A stretch of 64,000 nucleotides of DNA from JAJPKK01 sp963781195 (lineage in GTDB: Bacteria > Pseudomonadota > Alphaproteobacteria > Rhizobiales > Xanthobacteraceae), in assembly GCA_963781195.1 (NCBI GenBank), contig CAWAEZ010000008.1:186001-250000 (forward strand). Reading direction: 5' to 3'. A program made the position numbers and the translations under genes. Below the pieces are notes generated by a model. That model made no database searches. It saw nothing but the letters and a program-made list of their open reading frames with translations, and was not told the origin of the DNA. Of this stretch, positions 54,004-63,831 are shown in pieces; positions within the stretch are counted from its first letter, which is position 1, and every line of letters begins with the position of its first letter.

Positions 54004-54579
54004 GTGGCCAGAGTGAAGATGATCGCGCCGGATGCGGCGCAGGGCGAGACCAGGCGGGTCTATGACCGGGTCTTGAAGCAGTGGGGCAAGATCAGCAATT
54101 TCTCCCGCGTGCTGGGCCATCAGCCGGCCGCGCTGGAAGGCTGGGCGCTGCCCAACGATGCCATCCGCCTCGCCAATGTGAGGGTCGATCCCGAATACGT
54201 GAAGATCCAGCAACTCGTCATCATCAAGACGTCGGCGCTCAACGGCAGCGCCTATTGCACGTCCCACAACGTCCCGCTCGGCAAGAAGCTCGGCTTCACC
54301 GACGAGCAGGTGCGCGCCGCCCAGGGCAGCGGCTACATGGACAGCCCGCTGTTCGACGCCCGCCAGAAAGCGGCGCTACGGTGGGCCGAAGCGGTCACCA
54401 ACATGACCGCCCGCGACGACGATGCCGCCTTTGCGGCGATGAAGGAGCACTTCACGGAGAAGCAGATCGTCGAACTCACCGTGTTCTGCGGCATGTGGAA
54501 TTATTCCAACCGGCTGTGCGAGGCGCTGCACATCGACCTCGAGCAGCCCGAGCAGCGCATCGATTTCCAGGAGAAGTAA
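54004..54579 (+). CDS. Carboxymuconolactone decarboxylase family protein (AhpD-like)
   Basis: This 191-residue all-helical protein has a CMD domain with the redox/proton-relay motif YCTSHN (C-x-x-H) near residue 83 and a C-terminal dimerisation segment. Family members act as decarboxylases or alkylhydroperoxidase partners. The GTG start at 54004 has GGGAGA upstream; the reading frame continues into the REP array but that part is not credible. It is convergent with the Bug-type gene. Confidence 0.88.
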   Translation: MARVKMIAPDAAQGETRRVYDRVLKQWGKISNFSRVLGHQPAALEGWALPNDAIRLANVRVDPEYVKIQQLVIIKTSALNGSAYCTSHNVPLGKKLGFTDEQVRAAQGSGYMDSPLFDARQKAALRWAEAVTNMTARDDDAAFAAMKEHFTEKQIVELTVFCGMWNYSNRLCEALHIDLEQPEQRIDFQEK

Positions 54580-54644
54580 CGGCGAAGCGGTGTCGCGAAA
54601 CCGCGGAATTCGGTCGCGCCGAACGCCTCGACGCGCCGGCTGAG

Positions 54645-55619
54645 CTACTTCTTCAGCCCCGCGGCCCTCGCGGCCTCGTTCCATTTGGCGGCATCGACGA
54701 CGAGGAAGCGCGCGAATTCCTCGGGGCCGCCGTTGAGCGCTTCGAAGCCCTGGTTGCGCAGCGCGGTCGCCGCTTCGTTCGAGCCCATCGCTTCCGCCGT
54801 CGCGCGCGCGAGCTTGTCGATGATGGGGCGCGGCGTGCCGAGCGGCGCCATCAGGCCGAACCAGATTCCGGTGTCGAAGTCGGGCATGCCGGCTTCCGCC
54901 ATGGTCGGAACGTCGGGCGCGAGGGTCAGGCGCTTGGGTGAGGCGGCGGCAAGTGCGACGAGCTTGCCGGCCTCGACTTGCGGGATCACCGTCGACGCCG
55001 GCGAGAACATCACCGAGGTGCGCCCCGCGATGAGGTCGGTCACGGCCTGCGGACTGCCCTGGTAGGGCACCTGGATCATCTTCACGCCGGCGCGGACGTC
55101 GAACAGCTCGGCGGCGAGATGGGGCGCGGTGCCCGGGCCGGTCGAGGCGTAGAGCAGTGTGCCCTGCTTCGCCTTGGCGAGCGAGATCAGCTCCTGGACC
55201 GACTTCACCCCGGTCTGCGGATTCACCACCAGCATGACCGGCGCCTCCGAGACGAGTGCGATCGGGGCGAAATCCTTGGCGAGGTCGATGGTTGGATTGG
55301 GGGCGATCGCCTGGTTGGTCACGGTGGCCGACGAGCCGATGAACAGCGTGTAGCCGTCCTTCGGGGCGCGCGCAGCGGCTTCGGCGGCGATGATGGTGCC
55401 GCCGCCCGGCTTGTCCTCGACGATGAACTGCTGGCCCAGGACCTGTCCCAGGCGGCTGGCGACGAGCCGCGCCGTGAGGTCGGCGGCGGCGCCGGCGTTG
55501 AAGCCCACCAGGATGTGCACCGGCCGGGAGGGGTAGTCCTGGGCCCGCGCCGCAGCGGTGAGCAGCACGGGCAGCAGAAACGAAAGGACGATGGTGCGGC
55601 GGCGCAGCGGCTTTGTCAT
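54645..55619 (-). CDS. Bug-family periplasmic substrate-binding protein (tripartite tricarboxylate type)
   Basis: This 324-residue secreted protein has a signal peptide (RRRTIVLSFLLPVLLTAAARAQ) and the Bug/TctC fold. Marker motifs are YPSRPVHILVGF at the mature N-terminus, GGGTIIAAEAAA, and GPGTAPHLAAELF. It captures carboxylates for uptake, but no TctA/TctB membrane genes are adjacent, as is common for the many orphan Bug proteins of these bacteria. Start GTG 55625 is an alternative. Confidence 0.9.
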   Translation of the reverse strand: MTKPLRRRTIVLSFLLPVLLTAAARAQDYPSRPVHILVGFNAGAAADLTARLVASRLGQVLGQQFIVEDKPGGGTIIAAEAAARAPKDGYTLFIGSSATVTNQAIAPNPTIDLAKDFAPIALVSEAPVMLVVNPQTGVKSVQELISLAKAKQGTLLYASTGPGTAPHLAAELFDVRAGVKMIQVPYQGSPQAVTDLIAGRTSVMFSPASTVIPQVEAGKLVALAAASPKRLTLAPDVPTMAEAGMPDFDTGIWFGLMAPLGTPRPIIDKLARATAEAMGSNEAATALRNQGFEALNGGPEEFARFLVVDAAKWNEAARAAGLKK

Positions 55620-55786
55620 CGACACGTCGGTGGCCCTTCTCGAAACGGTGTTGCGCGCGCGGCCGCGGGATACTCGACCGGGTTACGGCCGGGGAATATA
55701 TCAGTCGGGCGGCTGCGTTGGCGACCGCGCCCGGTCCTGCATCCCAGGTTCGCGGCGATCGCCGCCGGCCGCGCCGAGGAAAGCCG

Positions 55787-56959
55787 ATGTTCGTCACGTT
55801 TTTCCATGAACTGAAATCCGCCGGCGTGCCCGTCACGCTGCGCGAATATCTCACATTGATGGAGGCCATGGAGGGCGACCTGGCGTCGCGTCGGGTCGAG
55901 GAGTTCTACTACCTCTCCCGCGCCGCGCTGGTGAAGGACGAGCGCAACCTCGACAAGTTCGATCGCGTGTTCGGTCACGTCTTCAAGGGCCTCGAGATGC
56001 TCTCGGAGGCCACCCCGGAGATCCCGGCGGAATGGCTCGAGAAGCTCACCGAGAAGTATCTCACCGAGGAAGAGAAGCAGGCGATCGAGGCGCTGGGCGG
56101 CTTCGACAAGCTGATGGAAACCCTGCGCCAGCGGCTCGCGGAGCAGAAGGGGCGCCACCAGGGCGGCAGCAAGTGGATCGGCACCGGCGGCACCTCGCCG
56201 TTCGGCGCCTATGGCTACAACCCCGAAGGCGTCCGCATCGGGCAGGACACCAACCGCAACTTCCGGGCCGTGAAGGTGTGGGACAAGCGCGAGTTTCGCG
56301 ATCTCGACGGCAACGTCGAGATCGGCACCCGCAACATCAAGGTGGCGCTGCGCCGGCTGCGCAAGTTCGCCCGCGCCGGCGCGCCCGAGGAGCTCGACCT
56401 CGACGCGACCATCAAGGACACCGCCCGCAAGGGCTACCTCGACATCCACATGCGGCCCGAGCGCCACAACGCGGTGAAGGTGCTCATCTTCTTCGACGTC
56501 GGCGGCTCGATGGACTGGCACGTCAAGCTCACCGAGGAGCTGTTCTCGGCGGTGCGCACCGAGTTCAAGCACATGGAGCATTACTACTTCCACAACTGCC
56601 TCTACGAACGGGTGTGGAAGGATAACCGCCGACGTCACGACCAGCCGACGCCGACCTGGGACGTGCTGCACACCTATCCCCACGACTACAAGGTGATCTT
56701 CGTCGGCGATGCCTCCATGAGCCCCTACGAGATCGTGATGCCCGGCGGATCGGTGGAGCACGTCAATCCGGAGCCCGGCCAGACCTGGATCGAACGGGTC
56801 ACCGGTACTTATCCCGCCTGCGTCTGGCTCAATCCGGTGCCGGAGACCCAGTGGGAGCATACCCAGTCGGTGCGCATGCTTCGTCAGTTGATGGCGAACC
56901 GGATGTTCCCGCTCACCATCGCCGGGCTCGACGAGGCGATGCGCGAACTCGCCAGATGA
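55787..56959 (+). CDS. CoxE-like von Willebrand factor A domain protein
   Basis: This 390-residue protein of the COG3552/3825 VWA group has a helical N-terminal half and a VWA-like domain from about residue 225. The metal site appears as FFDVGGSMDW near 235, in place of DxSxS, with the second Ser kept. The ending LDEAMRELAR is typical. CoxE partners an AAA+ ATPase (CoxD/MoxR) in metal-cofactor or complex maturation, but no ATPase gene is next to it. ATG 55787 follows CGAGGAAAG. Confidence 0.9.
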   Translation: MFVTFFHELKSAGVPVTLREYLTLMEAMEGDLASRRVEEFYYLSRAALVKDERNLDKFDRVFGHVFKGLEMLSEATPEIPAEWLEKLTEKYLTEEEKQAIEALGGFDKLMETLRQRLAEQKGRHQGGSKWIGTGGTSPFGAYGYNPEGVRIGQDTNRNFRAVKVWDKREFRDLDGNVEIGTRNIKVALRRLRKFARAGAPEELDLDATIKDTARKGYLDIHMRPERHNAVKVLIFFDVGGSMDWHVKLTEELFSAVRTEFKHMEHYYFHNCLYERVWKDNRRRHDQPTPTWDVLHTYPHDYKVIFVGDASMSPYEIVMPGGSVEHVNPEPGQTWIERVTGTYPACVWLNPVPETQWEHTQSVRMLRQLMANRMFPLTIAGLDEAMRELAR

Positions 56960-57165
56960 CCGCCGGATAACGCGCGGGTCGCACGGTGCATGAATTACCG
57001 GGCGCCTGCAGCGGTGCGGCGCGACGCGCGTCCGCGCCCAGGCCCCTGATTCCGGTCCGGTTCCGGGTGTCCTGGGGACGTCTTGTCATCCATTTTGCAT
57101 CGAGCTTGGATAGATCATGGGGCCAGTGAGTGCGAAACCGTCGCTCTCGTCGCAAAGGAAGCGCC

Positions 57166-57894
<729 letters not shown>

Positions 57895-57967
57895 ACTCGC
57901 CGGTAAACGCCGGACCAGAGGCAGCGGGGTCGCGATCCGACGTCACCGCGCCCCGATTGACTCCGTT

Positions 57968-58031
57968 CCGACGTTACTCCGGTCCGACGTTACTCCGGTC
58001 CGACGTCACTCCGATCCGACGTCACTACGCC
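57968..58031. repeat. 16-bp tandem repeat, four units, intergenic
   Basis: CCGACGTTACTCCGGT occurs at 57968, 57984, 58000 and 58016, the last two with substitutions. It lies between convergent genes and has no coding role. Confidence 0.92.
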
Positions 58032-58067
58032 TCGCCAGCCAGCCGCTACCGCGTAGGCGCCGCGGGC

Positions 58068-58511
58068 TCAGCTTCGTGTCCCGAACCCGGCGCCGATCGC
58101 CGCGGTCGCCATGGCCAGCAGCGCGCCCACCAGGCTCGCGCCTACATGGGCGCCGGCTTCGGCGCCGACCGAGGCGCCGGCGGCATGGCCGATGACGGCG
58201 AGCTCGGCCACAATGGCGGTGCCGGCGATCCAGCGCAGCGACCGCAGCGGCCACCAATGGAGCATCATGAACCGGGTCAGCGCCGTCGCGATGTAGCCGA
58301 CGATCAGTGCGACGAGCGCGACGCCCCACCACGCCAGCGCCGACTTGATCTGCGCCGTCCAGGTCACGAACAGATCCTGCCAGGCGGTCGCCAGCTCCAC
58401 ATTCGCACCGGCGAGGTAGATTTGAGCCGCGAGCGCGGCAAAGGTGCCCGCAATGACGCCGGTCGCGAAGGCGAGCAGACGAACCGAAGCCTTGTCTTCC
58501 TGCTGCTGCAT
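58068..58511 (-). CDS. Small integral membrane protein of unknown function
   Basis: This 147-residue protein has about four hydrophobic segments (RLLAFATGVIAGTFAALAAQ; ALAWWGVALVALIVGYIATAL; LRWIAGTAIVAELAVIGHAAGAS; LVGALLAMATAAIGAGFG). ATG 58511 follows a GGGGGA stretch. It is convergent with the gene ending at 57894. No family is recognised. Confidence 0.65.
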   Translation of the reverse strand: MQQQEDKASVRLLAFATGVIAGTFAALAAQIYLAGANVELATAWQDLFVTWTAQIKSALAWWGVALVALIVGYIATALTRFMMLHWWPLRSLRWIAGTAIVAELAVIGHAAGASVGAEAGAHVGASLVGALLAMATAAIGAGFGTRS

Positions 58512-58712
58512 GGGGTCCCCCCAGGTTTCATAAACCTGGTCGCTGCATCTTGACAACCGCTACATCGTCCGCAGCGTCTTTGGTACCCCGGGGGCGCAGA
58601 TTTCGCGGCCCGGGGTTTCCCCATGGTCCGGATGGTGTAGTGTCCCGGCCGCATGGAGCAGGCGCCCGACAGGGGTCACCCGGGAGCGCTTGCCCACCAT
58701 ACGGAGGAACCG

Positions 58713-59534
58713 ATGAAAGCCCTCAAAACCATCGCTGTCGCCGCTGCAGCCATCGCCATCGCCCCTGCCGCTTTCGCGCAGGGCAAAGGCGTCGAGCGGA
58801 TGTACGTCCTGCAGTGCGGGCAGGGCCACACCGCGGACATGTCGCGCTGGACGCCGGGCAAGAATGCCGGTGTCGCCATGGACATCTCCGACAACTGCTA
58901 TCTCATCAAGCACGCCCAGGGCTATTTCCTATGGGACACCGGCATCTCCGACGCGATCGCCGCCATGCCGAACGGGCAGCCGGCCGAAGCCCCGGGCGGC
59001 ATCGACTGGCGCCGGCCGAAATCGCTCGCCGCCCAGTTGCAGGAGCTCGGCGTCAAGCCTGACGACATCAAGTATGTGGGCATCTCCCACACCCACCCCG
59101 ACCACGCCGGCAATGTCGAAGAGTTTCCGCACTCCATGCTGATGGTGCAGAAGGCGGAATACGACTGGCCGACCCCCAAGGGCGGTCCGCGCTTCGATCC
59201 GGCGCATCCGGTGACCAAGCTCGACGGCGATCACGACGTGTTCGGCGACGGCAGCGTGACGATCCTGTCGACGCCCGGCCATACGCCGGGGCATCAGTCG
59301 CTGCTGGTCAAGCTGCCCAAGACGGGCGCCGTGCTGTTGACCGGCGATGCCGTTCACTTCAAGGCGAACTGGGACGCCAAGGTCGTGCCCGGCATCAATT
59401 TCGACAAGGAAAAGACCGCGTCGTCGATGGGCCACATGGCCGACGCGCTGGCGCAGAGCAAGGGCGAGATCTGGATCAACCACGACAAGCCCCAGAGCGA
59501 TTCGCAGAAGCTGTCGCCGCAGTTCTACGACTGA
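58713..59534 (+). CDS. Secreted metallo-beta-lactamase-fold hydrolase (AHL-lactonase-like)
   Basis: This 273-residue protein has a signal peptide (IAVAAAAIAIAPAAFAQ) and the zinc motif SHTHPDHAGN near residue 125 (HxHxDH), with later ligands in GHTPGHQS and LTGDAVHF. It resembles N-acyl homoserine lactonase-family MBL proteins, but periplasmic location makes quorum quenching only one option. ATG 58713 follows ACGGAGGAAC. A terminator hairpin lies after the stop. Confidence 0.88.
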   Translation: MKALKTIAVAAAAIAIAPAAFAQGKGVERMYVLQCGQGHTADMSRWTPGKNAGVAMDISDNCYLIKHAQGYFLWDTGISDAIAAMPNGQPAEAPGGIDWRRPKSLAAQLQELGVKPDDIKYVGISHTHPDHAGNVEEFPHSMLMVQKAEYDWPTPKGGPRFDPAHPVTKLDGDHDVFGDGSVTILSTPGHTPGHQSLLVKLPKTGAVLLTGDAVHFKANWDAKVVPGINFDKEKTASSMGHMADALAQSKGEIWINHDKPQSDSQKLSPQFYD

Positions 59535-59550
59535 CAGCGGCGAAAAAATC

Positions 59551-59595
59551 GGGCGCGAGGCTTCGTTCCATTCGTCGGAACAAGCCGCCGCGCCC
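59551..59595 (-). terminator. Rho-independent terminator for the gene at 59650-59976
   Basis: A compound hairpin (7, 5 and 5 bp, small bulges, 7-base loop) is followed on the minus strand by six T (59548-59543 on the plus strand as A6). It fits termination of the minus-strand gene and may also stop the convergent MBL gene. Confidence 0.85.
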
Positions 59596-59649
59596 GCTTC
59601 GCCGCACGTGTTCGGTGGGGACCTACTGCGGAGTTTTTACCCGGTACCT

Positions 59650-59976
59650 CTACTTCGGCACGATGCTCGTGTCGCCGCCCGGGGTTCCCGGTGGGGGAAT
59701 GACCGGCATCACGCCACCGCCCACCGGCGGCGCGGCAATGCCGGGATCGATGCCGGCCGGCGGACAGATGATCCCCTTCGAACGCGAGAGCGTGTCGCTG
59801 AGATCGGCAGTTCCGGTGGTTTCGCCGGGTGCGGTCGCCGTCGTGCCGCGCTGGCACTCCGGGCTCGCCGGCGGTGCGCTCAGCGGCGGCGCCGGCGGCG
59901 GGGATTGCGCGAGGGCGGACGGGATGCCGCCGGCCGCGAGTGCAAGCAGGGCGGCCGCGAGACCGAGTGATCGCAT
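59650..59976 (-). CDS. Small secreted proline-rich protein
   Basis: This 108-residue protein has a signal peptide (SLGLAAALLALAAGGIPSALAQ), one Cys and a Pro-rich C-terminus (PPPGTPGGDTSIVPK) of the kind I recall in Bradyrhizobium small exported proteins. ATG 59976 has GAGAGG upstream. A canonical terminator follows. The long minus-strand frame beyond 59976 is a shadow of the MFS gene. Function unknown. Confidence 0.75.
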   Translation of the reverse strand: MRSLGLAAALLALAAGGIPSALAQSPPPAPPLSAPPASPECQRGTTATAPGETTGTADLSDTLSRSKGIICPPAGIDPGIAAPPVGGGVMPVIPPPGTPGGDTSIVPK

Positions 59977-60129
59977 GGGTGCCTCTCTCCGATGTGCCAG
60001 GGTTCTGCGAGTTGCCGGGACAACGTGGAGACGATCGCTCCGGTTCCCTCCGGCGCAGGTCGGAACCGCGGCCCGCGCCGCCGCAATTGCAAGCGGTTGT
60101 GACGACCTGGACGTCCCGGTGGCGCTGCG

Positions 60130-61440
60130 GTGGCTGCGGCGATGACCGGCTTCGGGTTCAGCCTGCCGGCCTTGATGCGCCACAATTCGTTCGGCAACTT
60201 CTGGTGCGCGCGGGTCGCCACCACGATGGCCTACCAGATGCAGTCGGTGGCGATCGGCTGGCAGATCTACGACATGACCGGCAGCGCGCTCGATCTCGGG
60301 CTGGTCGGCCTCGTGCAGTTCCTGCCGACCGTCGTGCTCTCGGTGCTGGTCGGACAGGCGGTGGATCACTTCGACCGCAAGCGCATCGCGCGGACCTGCC
60401 AGGCCGTGGCGGCGATGGCGGCGACGTTGCTGGCTGTCGGCAGTGCCGCCGGATGGCTGACGCGGGACGCGATCCTGCTGCTCGTGCTCCTGTCCGGCAC
60501 CGCGCGGGCGTTCGAGATGCCGTCGCTGCTGGCGATGGTGCCGGGCATCGTGGCGCCGGAACTGCTGCCGCGCGCCATCGCCGCCTCCACCTCGGCGAGC
60601 CAGACCGCGGTGATCTGCGGGCCGGCGCTGGGCGGCCTGCTCTATGCGCTCGGGCCGACCATCGTCTACGCGATCTGCGCGGCGATCTACGTCGCGGCGA
60701 ACATCCTCGTCGCCATGATCAGGACTGCTGCGCGCGCGACGGTGCGCCCGGAGGTGACGCTTTCGACGGTGTTCGCGGGCTTCTCCTACATCCGCAACCG
60801 TCCCTGGCTGCTCGGCGCCATCTCGCTCGACCTGTTCGTGGTCCTGGTCGGCGGCGTCACCGCGCTGCTGCCGATCTTCGCCCGCGACATCCTGCAGACG
60901 GGGCCGTGGGGACTGGGCCTGTTGCGCTCGGCGCCGGCGGTGGGCGCGCTCGCGATGTCGGCCTTTCTCGCCCACCGCTCGCTCGGCGACGAGGTCGGTG
61001 GCAAGCTGTTCGCCTCGGTCGCGGTGTTCGGCGTCGCCACGGTCGTGTTCGCGCTGTCGCGCTCGCTGCCGCTCTCGCTCGGGGCGCTCGTGGTCTATGG
61101 CGCCATGGATGCCGTGAGCGTCGTCATCCGCCATTCGCTGGTGCAGACCCGCACGCCCTCCGACATGCTCGGCCGCGTCATCGCGGTCAACGCCATGTTC
61201 ACCGGCACCACCGGGTCGCTCGGGCAATTCCGCGCCGGTGTCATGGCGGCGCTGCTCGGCGCGGTGCCGTCGGCCCTGATCGGCGGCCTCGGCGCCATCG
61301 CGGTGACGGGGTTGTGGATGTGGTGGTTTCCCGACCTCAAGAAGATCGGCAGCCTCGAGCCCGCGCCGGTGCGCCTGACAGACGGTGACGTCGTCCGATC
61401 GGAGGCGGAAGAAAAGCCGGGTGGCGGCGCAGGTCTCTGA
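60130..61440 (+). CDS. MFS exporter, EntS/MFS_3-like
   Basis: This protein of about 436 residues has 12 predicted helices and the MFS loop motif DHFDRKRIARTCQ between helices 2 and 3. The family includes enterobactin and drug exporters. GTG 60130 or ATG 60142 may start it. It is divergent from the small secreted gene across about 150 bases. The substrate is unknown. Confidence 0.88.
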   Translation: MAAAMTGFGFSLPALMRHNSFGNFWCARVATTMAYQMQSVAIGWQIYDMTGSALDLGLVGLVQFLPTVVLSVLVGQAVDHFDRKRIARTCQAVAAMAATLLAVGSAAGWLTRDAILLLVLLSGTARAFEMPSLLAMVPGIVAPELLPRAIAASTSASQTAVICGPALGGLLYALGPTIVYAICAAIYVAANILVAMIRTAARATVRPEVTLSTVFAGFSYIRNRPWLLGAISLDLFVVLVGGVTALLPIFARDILQTGPWGLGLLRSAPAVGALAMSAFLAHRSLGDEVGGKLFASVAVFGVATVVFALSRSLPLSLGALVVYGAMDAVSVVIRHSLVQTRTPSDMLGRVIAVNAMFTGTTGSLGQFRAGVMAALLGAVPSALIGGLGAIAVTGLWMWWFPDLKKIGSLEPAPVRLTDGDVVRSEAEEKPGGGAGL

Positions 61441-61488
61441 CCCGTGACCCCGCGCGGCGCTGGATGACGCCTAGTGCGGTCTCGCGCG

Positions 61489-61704
61489 TCAGCTTTTCAT
61501 CACCTTCCCGTTGCGGCGCCCCTCCGGACGGTCGCCGCTGGCGCTGCCGTGTCCGGCTCCGTCGAGGATGAAGGCGTAGTCGAACGACGGGCACGGCCCA
61601 TGCGCCTGCGCTCCCGGCGCAAACAGCGGAACATCGAGCAGCGGCGAAGCCTGGGACGGCGGCGAGGCCTGGAACGGCAGTAGCGGCCACAGATGACTTT
61701 GCAT
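61489..61704 (-). CDS. Short hypothetical protein with a strong ribosome binding site
   Basis: This 71-residue protein starts at ATG 61704 preceded by ACAAGGAGAAA, one of the best ribosome sites in the window. It is Pro-rich at the N-terminus (WPLLPFQASPPSQASPLLDVPLF) and contains a single Cys and two GHG/GDR turns. No homologue is recalled. It converges with the MFS exporter gene. Confidence 0.6.
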   Translation of the reverse strand: MQSHLWPLLPFQASPPSQASPLLDVPLFAPGAQAHGPCPSFDYAFILDGAGHGSASGDRPEGRRNGKVMKS

Positions 61705-61909
61705 GGGTTTCTCCTTGTCTCGAAGACCGGCGTCCGAATTCATCCGAGCTGCAGGTCCCTGTCCTGCAAAGACGTCCGGAGCGCCGCAAAAATTCCCGAC
61801 GATCCTGAAGGCGAGGGCGGCGGTCCTCATTGATCGCTATCGTGGGGAATAAGTCGTCCCGGCGCGAGTCTCCTCTTCCGTCACACGTGGAAATCAAGGG
61901 AGACATGCC

Positions 61910-62620
61910 GTGCAGAACGACCTTTCGATCGAACACTCGGTGGAGAGACACTCCGCGCTCGCGCGGTGGCGTGGGCTCACCATCGCGACATCTGCGAAAC
62001 CGCGACGGCCGGGTTTCGACGGCGTCACGATTTTCCTGCATTGGGCGACGGCTCTGTTCGTGCTCGGAATGTTCGTCACGGCGTGGCTGCATGCATGGGC
62101 TGAGGCGCAAGAGAGCGCTTCCGCCGCAATTCTCATCCAGATCCACCGATCAATGGGAGCGACGGTCTGGGTAGCGACCGTCGCGCGGCTCGTCTGGCGG
62201 CTGACTTGCGCGACGCTGCCGCCGTTTCCGGTCGGCATGACGCGGGCTCACCGCGCCGTCGTCCAGGCGAGCGAATACGCGCTCTATGCGTGGCTCCTCG
62301 TGCAGCCGGCAACGGGTTTGGGCGCCACCCTGTTCAACGGGCGCGCCTTCGCATTGTTCATGTGGCGGATACCGCAGTTGCTGCCGCAGGACAAGGCGAT
62401 CGCGACCGCGTTTCATTCGCTGCACGAGCTCGGTGCGTGGACGCTGGGGCTCCTTGCCGGGGTGCATGCCGCAGCCGCCCTTTTCCACCACTTCGCCCTT
62501 GGCGACGACACGCTTGCCCGCATGGCGCCCGCGATCAGCGCAGCCGATCGGACGTCCTCGCTTCCGGGCAGAACCGGTGACGGATCCATCAACGGCGCAA
62601 TGAGGGTGCCGAACCGGTGA
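61910..62620 (+). CDS. Cytochrome b561-type di-haem membrane protein
   Basis: This 236-residue protein has four hydrophobic helices. Haem-ligand His residues are in FLHWATALF, IQIHRSMGATV, AFHSLHELG and GVHAAAALFHHF, as in cytochrome b561/CybB. It would move electrons from the quinone pool to a periplasmic acceptor such as superoxide. GTG 61910 has AAGGGAG upstream. It has 37 N-terminal residues before the first helix, longer than usual. Confidence 0.9.
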   Translation: MQNDLSIEHSVERHSALARWRGLTIATSAKPRRPGFDGVTIFLHWATALFVLGMFVTAWLHAWAEAQESASAAILIQIHRSMGATVWVATVARLVWRLTCATLPPFPVGMTRAHRAVVQASEYALYAWLLVQPATGLGATLFNGRAFALFMWRIPQLLPQDKAIATAFHSLHELGAWTLGLLAGVHAAAALFHHFALGDDTLARMAPAISAADRTSSLPGRTGDGSINGAMRVPNR

Positions 62621-62769
62621 AGTCGACCGATCAGATGCGGGAATAAAGCCGACTGCCGAGAGGTCTCTTCGACAGGACGCAGCGAACCGCCGCCGCTGTC
62701 CGATCTCGGAACTCAACCGGCGTCCTCACATCGCCATCCTCACATCGCCATCCTTCCAGGAGCGCACCA

Positions 62770-63414
62770 ATGCCAATTCTTTCCAAACGGACTCTCATCG
62801 CGTTCACAGCGTGTTTCGGCTTCTTCGCCATGATCGGCATCGCCGAGCCGGGCTTTGCAATGGCGCAAACCGGAGATCTCGCGAAGTCACTGCGCGAGGG
62901 AGGACTTGTGATCGTGGTTCGCCACGGCGCCACCGCTCTCGACCAGGCCGACACCGATCCGCTCAACTTCGACAACATCGCAGCCCAGCGCAATCTCGAC
63001 GACAACGGCAGGGCTTTGGCGAAGGCTTTCGGCGACGCCATTCGTCAGGCCGGCATTCCCGTCGGCAAGGTCTATACCAGCAAGTACAATCGCGCCTACG
63101 AGACGGCGGTTCTCGCCGGCTTCAAAGACATCGAGAAGACCGCAGATCTCACCGAGGGCGGTCTCGTCGTGTCTCCGAACGAGAACAGTCGTCGCGCCGC
63201 GGCTCTCCGCAAGATGCTGGGCGCCGCGCCGAAGCCCGGAACCAACTCCATCCTGATCACGCACAAGCCGAATATCATCGATGGGCTCGGCAAGGACTGG
63301 TTCGACGTGAAAGAAGGCGAAGCGTCGATCTTCCGTCCCGAGACCGGCAGTTACAAGCTCGTCGCGCGCGTGCAAATGAACGAATGGCCCGCAATCGCGG
63401 TCGCGGCAAAGTAG
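62770..63414 (+). CDS. Secreted histidine phosphatase family protein
   Basis: This 214-residue protein has a signal peptide (LIAFTACFGFFAMIGIAEPGFAMAQ) and the catalytic VVRHGAT motif near residue 50, with a second His in LITHKPNI. It belongs to the phosphoglycerate mutase-like superfamily. The exported location suggests scavenging or envelope phosphate chemistry. It is followed by a long stem-loop. Confidence 0.9.
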   Translation: MPILSKRTLIAFTACFGFFAMIGIAEPGFAMAQTGDLAKSLREGGLVIVVRHGATALDQADTDPLNFDNIAAQRNLDDNGRALAKAFGDAIRQAGIPVGKVYTSKYNRAYETAVLAGFKDIEKTADLTEGGLVVSPNENSRRAAALRKMLGAAPKPGTNSILITHKPNIIDGLGKDWFDVKEGEASIFRPETGSYKLVARVQMNEWPAIAVAAK

Positions 63415-63831
63415 GCGGCGCGCGCCCCCGACATTGGACCGGCCTCCCTTCCCGCGCGGACCTGCGCAGGGGAGGGAGCGCTCGCGCCGAGACGCGATGA
63501 TCTCGTGGCGCGCCATGGGCGGCCTCGACATGGCGTTGGCGGCGGCGCCGCCGCGGCCTGGCTTCTCCCCGGCACGCGAGGATGGCTCGGAGGGTGAAGG
63601 AGCGCCGTATCCCGTCCGCATTGCTCTTGGCAGAAGACTATGATCTTGATCCGCCCGCGATGACGAGTCTTCGGGGCTTTTGATACCGCAACGCATCATG
63701 GGCATTCTTGCGCCATTGCCGCGTTTTGTCGCCGTCGCAGAGCAACGGTAGAATCTATTTCCCCCGACGACGTTCGTTCTCCGATTCGCCCCGACCGACT
63801 GCCACGCAGACAAGAGACAGCGGAGTACCCC
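63415..63831. other. Intergenic region with no supported gene
   Basis: These 417 bases hold the stem-loop at 63444-63478 and otherwise nothing I can support. A short plus-strand open frame at 63434-63643 lacks a ribosome site and similarity. CGGAGTACCC directly precedes the next gene. Confidence 0.55.
63444..63478 (+). terminator. Long GC-rich stem-loop after the histidine phosphatase gene
   Basis: CTCCCTTCCC pairs with GGGGAGGGAG (one G-T wobble). After a bulged A, four further pairs (GCGC/GCGC) close a six-base loop. There is no T-run; it may be a terminator or a dispersed palindromic element. Confidence 0.55.

Noticed and set aside
53592..54016. Short open frames in the 206-bp duplication
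   Set aside because: They are encoded by REP palindromes, recur with the repeat, and lack independent support; similar frames are a known annotation artefact in related genomes.
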